Part shown: in pieces, positions 19,417-23,725 of the stretch
How the letters are laid out: each line of letters starts with the position of its first letter
Numbering within the stretch: position 1 is the stretch's first letter
Source of the DNA: a virus
Direction: 5' to 3' (one strand)
IMG/VR virus record: IMGVR_UViG_3300027971_000219
Span: 1 to 23,725 of that record
DNA length: 23,725 nt
Notes under the pieces: generated by a model
Database searches by the model: none
What the model was told of the DNA's origin: nothing
The model's input: only the letters and a program-made list of their open reading frames with translations
Made by a program: the position numbers and the translations under genes

Positions 19417-21257
19417 CCAATCCTCCAGTTCGTACCATCATAGTATACGGGTACGTTATTGCTGCCGCCACCAACAACCGTGCTGGCGAACGTCGTAGCA
19501 TTGGCGTCCGTAACCATTGCGGTCCAACCTTTGACGGGGCTGGCTGGCAACGTAGCAACTGTATATGTTTGAAGTTTTAGCGGTTTTAAAGCGTTGGCAG
19601 ACGCGGCATCAACCTGAAACACTCCAGCCCCACCAATCAAGAAATTTAATTGATTGGTTGCTCTAGCGTATGAGATATAGTTAGTCGGAGAAAAATTGAT
19701 CTGAGGTGTACCGTTGGCAAGCGTCTTGTCACCACCAAGGTTTAGATAGAAGTAATCGTCAACCGCTTGGGTTGGAGCCAGATTCCAGACGTTGCCATTG
19801 GTTGCGCCGCTGGTGTTGTTGGTCAACTGAACGCTGCCGGACATCAACAAGATGCCAGCGGTCGTGTTGTTGATCCCGTACCCGCCGTTACCAATCAGTT
19901 TGCCGCCGCTCACGCGCACGTTGTAGCTGTCAATGTTTGAGTCAACATACAACCCGTCGCTGACCGCGCCGGTAACGTAAGGCATGACAAAATCGTAATC
20001 CACGCCAGACAACACTCGGATCGCCGCGCTCTTTGCGTAGTCAATCTCAACCTGGCCCACTCGACCAATCGCGGGGAAGAACGCCGGAACGGCAGTAATT
20101 GGAGTGGTTGCAACCGACTGAGCGGTTGACACGGTGTAGTTGGTTGAATTAATAAGGCCGGTGATCGTAGTGCCAGCAGTTACGCCAGTACCAGATATGA
20201 CCATGCCAACCACAATCGGACTAGATGGCGCGGTGGCCAGCGTCAAAGTTGTACCGGCGATAGATCCGCTGGTGACTGACTTGTATCCGCCAACCGTGTT
20301 CTGAATGATAAACCCGTAGCTGGATTGTGTGCTGCTGCTACCGCCGCAGACCAGACCCATGTACTTGACGTTCAGGCTGTTGCAGTTGCCGTCCCATTCA
20401 AACCCATAGTAGTCAGGACCGGGGTCAAGCACACAGAAATTGATTGACAAAATGTCCGACCGCTTGGCAGCGTCGCCGTACCACTTGATGCCGGGACCGC
20501 GAATGATACCCCACATCCATTCTAGTTGAACGGTGTTGGCTTGTTCAACATACAACGCGCCAAACGCATCGTACAGATACGCCCGCTCAATTGTCACTCG
20601 ATTGGCGTTGCTGATGTAGATTGCGTAGCCGGTGGTTTGACCGGGCGAGTTAAAGTTGAGAGACAACTTAACGCCGATGCTGCCACCGCCAACGGTGACG
20701 CTATTGATCGCGCCAGAGGTCTTGAGAACGCCGGGGCCACCAACCCATTGGTAGTTGGTCGTGACCGATAGCGCGGTGGTGTGCAGGTAGGTTTTACCAG
20801 CCGCAAGATATACGTCACGCCCGGTATTGATTGCGTTCTGTAGCGCGGTGGTATCGTTGGTTGTACCGTCGCCAACAGCGCCAAAGTCTTCTGGATAGAC
20901 GTAACCCAAACGAAGTTTGGCCTGAACAGTCTCAGTAACTGCGCCCGTGCCAGACTCAACGTAGGTGATATTGGCCGAGCTAGTCAGAACCGAGATGTTG
21001 TCAACGGTCCAGACCTCAACATCGGTAGATGTGGTGAGCTTGAACTTGTACGAAGAAGTGCCAAGCCAGATGCTGCATTCGCCGCGACTGTCTAGAATGA
21101 CCGGATTGGAATTCGCCGTGTTGCCGGTGTAATCGGTGTAGGTCGTAAGCGGCGTGGTAGTTCCGGCTGCGTAGGTGTAAACCTTCCCGCCAGACAACGG
21201 CACACCGTTACTATCTAAAAATTGCAGTTTCGGCTGCGGCGAAATATAAGTTGTCAT
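19413..21257 (-). CDS. Tail fibre/tailspike with beta-helix domain (copy with inserted domain)
   Basis: A 614-residue receptor-binding or depolymerase protein. The ATG at 21257 is chosen because MTTYISPQPKLQFLDSNGVP is the typical start of this fibre family; the longer frame lies over the upstream gene. Residues 1-90 form a virion-attachment-like domain (SGGKVYTYAAGTTTPLTTYT). YPEDFGAVGDGTTNDT (121-136) opens a pectate-lyase-3-like right-handed beta-helix. Residues about 325-393 are an insert (SGSIAGTTLTLA, VGMVISGTGVTAGTTI) absent from the upstream paralogue. The C-terminus (TVATLP...STVVGGG...DGTNWRIG) is a common fibre tip module. The stop overlaps the cupin start. Confidence 0.87.
   Translation of the reverse strand: MTTYISPQPKLQFLDSNGVPLSGGKVYTYAAGTTTPLTTYTDYTGNTANSNPVILDSRGECSIWLGTSSYKFKLTTSTDVEVWTVDNISVLTSSANITYVESGTGAVTETVQAKLRLGYVYPEDFGAVGDGTTNDTTALQNAINTGRDVYLAAGKTYLHTTALSVTTNYQWVGGPGVLKTSGAINSVTVGGGSIGVKLSLNFNSPGQTTGYAIYISNANRVTIERAYLYDAFGALYVEQANTVQLEWMWGIIRGPGIKWYGDAAKRSDILSINFCVLDPGPDYYGFEWDGNCNSLNVKYMGLVCGGSSSTQSSYGFIIQNTVGGYKSVTSGSIAGTTLTLATAPSSPIVVGMVISGTGVTAGTTITGLINSTNYTVSTAQSVATTPITAVPAFFPAIGRVGQVEIDYAKSAAIRVLSGVDYDFVMPYVTGAVSDGLYVDSNIDSYNVRVSGGKLIGNGGYGINNTTAGILLMSGSVQLTNNTSGATNGNVWNLAPTQAVDDYFYLNLGGDKTLANGTPQINFSPTNYISYARATNQLNFLIGGAGVFQVDAASANALKPLKLQTYTVATLPASPVKGWTAMVTDANATTFASTVVGGGSNNVPVYYDGTNWRIG
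20079..20285 (-). other. Inserted domain within the 614-residue fibre
   Basis: The encoded stretch of about 69 residues (SGSIAGTTLTLATAPSS, VGMVISGTGVTAGTTITGL, NYTVSTAQ) sits between two segments that are nearly continuous in the paralogue. Its form, Gly/Thr-rich with GTTLT, VGM.ISGTGV.AGT.I and YTVS.AQ, recalls a module widely seen inserted in phage structural proteins. Confidence 0.65.
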
Positions 21258-21258
21258 A

Positions 21259-23148
21259 TCAGGTTTTCCAACTGGTTCCGTCAAAGAAGACTCGAACAAC
21301 GGAGGTGCCGCCTCCGACAACGGTCGTATTGTACAATGGGGCGAGCGCGTCTGTAACGTAGGCCATCGCTCCCTGAATGCCTGTAGGAAGCGTTGCCACC
21401 GTGTACTGAGGTAAGACAAAGGGCTGAAGCGATTGGGCATAAGTGGGTGTTACCTTAAAGATCCCGTTGCCAGCAATTTGGAAGTTGTAGCTGTTGTTTG
21501 TGCGGTCGTAGGCTAAATAGTCATTCGTATCAAACACCAGATTCGGGTTGGCTCCCGACATCTGCATATAGTACGTCGCGTCAGCGTAAAATCCGGTTCC
21601 AGTTATAAAGTTGCCGCTAAAGTCGCCCGAAGCGTTGCGCTGCACAAGATACAGCGGGGTGTTGGCGCTAGTCGCGTTTACAGTAATGTTTGGCGTTGCG
21701 CCGCCAGAAGAATTAACGGGGCTAGTTGCGGTTACGCTTGTGACGCCGCCACCACCGCTGACGGTCGCCCAAAACAGATTGTTAGATCCGTCTGTGCTGA
21801 GAACTTGGTTGGACGTCCCAATCGCCGTTGGTAGCGTATACGTCACCGACGGACCAGATGCGGCTGGCGAAAAGCCGGTATAGCCAGTCGTTGACCCAAT
21901 CAAACGCAACCCAGTAGCATAAACCGGCACATACGATTGAGTTGCTGCGCCCGAAAACGTAACCGTTCCGCTACCGCCAATCTGAAGGTTTAGCTCGTTA
22001 GCCGTGCGGTTGTACGAAAGAAAATCCGTAGGGGCAAAGACAATCTGAGGCGAATTGCTGCTGGTTGTCAGGTAGAAATCGTCATCAATTGCCTGACGCG
22101 GTGTTTTGTTCCAGACCGAGCCGTTAGTTTCACCCAGACCGTTGGAGTACAACGAAGTGTTACCGCTGTACAGTAATACGCCGCCCAAGTTGTTAATGCC
22201 GTAGCCACCGTTGCCGATAGACTTGCCGCCTGTAATGCGGACTTCGTAAGCGTTGATCGCCGCAGCAATTCGGAACCCGTCTGACGCCGCGCCGAGAACG
22301 TATGGCATCACAAAGTCATAGTCCAGACCGGCTTGAATCTCTACGCCGATGCCGGTGGAGTAATCCACCTCTACCTGACCAATGCGACCGATAGCAGGAA
22401 AGGTTGTCACGCCGCCCGTATTGCGGATGATCATGCCCTTGCCGCCGATGATGCCAAGGTACTTGACCGTCAAACTATGGCAGTTACCGTCCCAGTCCAT
22501 GCCGTAGTAGGTATCGCCCGGATCTACAACAACGGCATTCAGGATCAGCAGGTCAGATCGAGTTGAGTCGTTGCCGTACCATTTGACGCCAGGGCCTGTG
22601 AGCGATGCCCACATAAAGTCCACAACCACCCAGTTGGCCTGTTGTACGTACAAACCACCAAACCCTCTGATGATGTTGAGCTTGTTAATCTTGACGCGGC
22701 TACTGTTGTTGATATAAACAGCCCAACCAGCAGTCTGCGTTGGCGAGTCAAAGGTCAGATCCAACTGAATGCCGGTCACAATTGTGGCCGTTGGTGAGAT
22801 CAGTTCTAGACCGTTGATCGCGCCAGCAATCCGCAAAACCCCAGGCCCACCAAACGACTGGTTAGGCGTGGACATCGTAAGCGTTGTACCAACCGCGTAG
22901 ATGCGTCCGGGCGGCAGGTAAACGTCAAACCCAGAATCTAACGCAGCTTGAATGCTGGCCGAATCGTCAGCCGCACCGTCACCAACCGCACCGTAATCGC
23001 CGGGAGTTACCGCGTTGGCGCTTTGGTTGGTCTTGGTGTATTGGTTGTTGAAAAACCGATACCATTCACGCGAGATCAGCTTGGTTCGTTCGTCTGTTAA
23101 CGGAACCCGCGAGGCCGGAATCGTAGTGATGTTATTGCTAACAGCCAT
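21259..23148 (-). CDS. Tail fibre/tailspike with beta-helix domain (upstream paralogue)
   Basis: A 629-residue fibre. The N-terminus (LTDERTKLISREWYRFFN, about 17-34) resembles the short attachment segment of phage fibres. DYGAVGDGAADDSASI (51-66) opens a pectate-lyase-3-like beta-helix that matches the next gene segment by segment (GPGVLRIAGAIN, KWYGNDSTRSDLL, DYDFVMPYV, NGGYGINN). A Gly/Thr region then follows (GGGGVTSVTATSPVNSSGG), and a C-terminal TVATLP...TTVVGGG...FFDGTSWKT tip. The start ATG overlaps the previous stop (TAATG). It probably binds or degrades a host surface polysaccharide; the active site is not obvious by eye. Confidence 0.87.
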   Translation of the reverse strand: MAVSNNITTIPASRVPLTDERTKLISREWYRFFNNQYTKTNQSANAVTPGDYGAVGDGAADDSASIQAALDSGFDVYLPPGRIYAVGTTLTMSTPNQSFGGPGVLRIAGAINGLELISPTATIVTGIQLDLTFDSPTQTAGWAVYINNSSRVKINKLNIIRGFGGLYVQQANWVVVDFMWASLTGPGVKWYGNDSTRSDLLILNAVVVDPGDTYYGMDWDGNCHSLTVKYLGIIGGKGMIIRNTGGVTTFPAIGRIGQVEVDYSTGIGVEIQAGLDYDFVMPYVLGAASDGFRIAAAINAYEVRITGGKSIGNGGYGINNLGGVLLYSGNTSLYSNGLGETNGSVWNKTPRQAIDDDFYLTTSSNSPQIVFAPTDFLSYNRTANELNLQIGGSGTVTFSGAATQSYVPVYATGLRLIGSTTGYTGFSPAASGPSVTYTLPTAIGTSNQVLSTDGSNNLFWATVSGGGGVTSVTATSPVNSSGGATPNITVNATSANTPLYLVQRNASGDFSGNFITGTGFYADATYYMQMSGANPNLVFDTNDYLAYDRTNNSYNFQIAGNGIFKVTPTYAQSLQPFVLPQYTVATLPTGIQGAMAYVTDALAPLYNTTVVGGGTSVVRVFFDGTSWKT

Positions 23149-23725
23149 TACGCATTCGTCCCGCTAAGATGCAGTTCAGCGCCCATGATGGCGATCTTGA
23201 CCGGATCTGTACCGGACACTTCGTAAACTCGATCACGCAGTTTGAGCGTCATACCGAGCCGCCGCCAGAATACGCGCTGTTGGTAAACACCGATCTTGCC
23301 GATTGGTGACCAATGCTCGTTTGACCAAGTGTGACCACCATCGTCCGACCAGCGCAACATAACTTTTGGGTCTACACCTAATCCGCTGGCAGCTTCAGAA
23401 GAAATCAAAAAGTCGCCCGATTCGGTTGTTATAAACAAACCGCTTTCAGTAATTAAAAAAGTCAGGTCGCTGTACGGCAATCCGCTTACGCCAACCCCAG
23501 ATTCGCAGTCTAGTTGTAGGCTATGGTGCGCTGTACGGTTTAGGTTATTCTGCCCAGTAGCCAACGCCCGCCAAGAACGCAGCCACTTTTGGGCACTGCC
23601 GTTGTCAGCGTAAACGTCTAGGTCAAAGGCGTACAGATTACCGTTCTCATAATCGCCAACAACAACTTCGCTGTTGTACGTCATCTGGCAGTTGCTGCGA
23701 TGCCGTGTAAAGCTACCGTTGTCAA
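23148..23725 (-). CDS. P22 gp10-like head-tail (DNA stabilization) protein, C-terminal part
   Basis: The frame is open through the right window edge (DNGSFTRHRSNCQ before the internal ATG at 23684), so only the C-terminal 192 or so residues are present. They contain VVVGDYENGNLYAFDLDVY, SLQLDCESGVGV, a core DPKVMLRWSDDGGHTWSNE, then IGKIGVYQQRVFWRRLG and SGTDPVKIAIMGAELHL. This is the usual C-terminal pattern of phage stabilization proteins of the P22 gp10 type, which close the head-tail channel after packaging. It ends with a TAATG overlap to the first fibre gene, consistent with a short-tailed virion. Confidence 0.82.
   Translation of the reverse strand, partial: DNGSFTRHRSNCQMTYNSEVVVGDYENGNLYAFDLDVYADNGSAQKWLRSWRALATGQNNLNRTAHHSLQLDCESGVGVSGLPYSDLTFLITESGLFITTESGDFLISSEAASGLGVDPKVMLRWSDDGGHTWSNEHWSPIGKIGVYQQRVFWRRLGMTLKLRDRVYEVSGTDPVKIAIMGAELHLSGTNA

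Noticed and set aside
19009-19443. 144-codon plus-strand frame opposite the cupin
   Set aside because: Antisense to the cupin, whose motifs and ribosome binding site are clear.
21258-21440. 61-codon N-terminal extension of the 614-residue fibre
   Set aside because: Overlaps the C-terminal tip of the upstream fibre in another frame; MTTYISPQPK is the natural fibre start.
1-23725. Diversity-generating retroelement, CRISPR array, tRNA genes or insertion sequences
   Set aside because: No reverse transcriptase, spaced direct repeats, cloverleaf or transposase was seen on either strand; the fibres show no paired template/variable repeat by eye.

Overview
The window looks like part of a tailed double-stranded DNA phage genome, probably a short-tailed podovirus-like phage of a Gram-negative bacterium. 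Supporting content is the start of a large terminase subunit, a small terminase subunit, a family A DNA polymerase, a primase-helicase, a SNF2-type helicase, Cas4-like and VRR-NUC nucleases, a GH108 endolysin with a three-TM holin, ejection (DNA transfer) proteins, two tail fibre or tailspike genes and a P22 gp10-like head-tail protein cut by the right edge. The host and lifestyle cannot be read from the sequence. No integrase, repressor, tRNA, rRNA, CRISPR array, reverse transcriptase or insertion sequence was seen. Portal, capsid and most of terL should lie outside the window; on a circular map the two window ends face each other across that missing late block.

Layout, left to right. (1) 1-558, minus: terL start and terS. 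(2) 559-1203: a non-coding control region with an array of about 11-bp GTGTGCACCCG-type repeats, inverted and direct repeats, an AT-rich tract and a rightward promoter candidate; a candidate origin and/or operator region. (3) 1204-2522, plus: a chain of small genes joined by 4-base overlaps, including a cysteine-rich phage protein and tiny membrane peptides, closed by a bidirectional terminator at 2524-2545. (4) 2547-9817, minus: the replication block, read as three small genes, Cas4-like nuclease, an unrecognised protein, PolA, a PAPS-reductase-like PP-loop protein and primase-helicase. (5) 9818-9907: divergent promoters whose -35 boxes overlap. (6) 9908-12512, plus: VRR-NUC nuclease, SNF2 helicase and six small genes. 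(7) 12441-23725, minus: late block read right to left as gp10-like protein, two paralogous fibres, cupin, three ejection-type proteins, small membrane and acidic proteins, metallophosphoesterase, membrane coiled-coil protein, endolysin and holin.

The genes work as a compact phage programme. Leftward and rightward replication/recombination units fire from one divergent promoter pair, small accessory genes are expressed from the left control region, and a long leftward late operon carries tail, ejection and lysis genes. Nearly all neighbours overlap by 1-4 bases (ATGA, GTGA, TAATG), implying translational coupling. The most notable oddities are an in-frame ochre codon in the PP-loop gene followed by 23 sense codons that restore a CxxC motif, the repeat-rich control region, the overlapping divergent promoters with a predicted leaderless nuclease mRNA, and a tandem fibre duplication in which one copy carries an inserted domain of about 65-70 residues.
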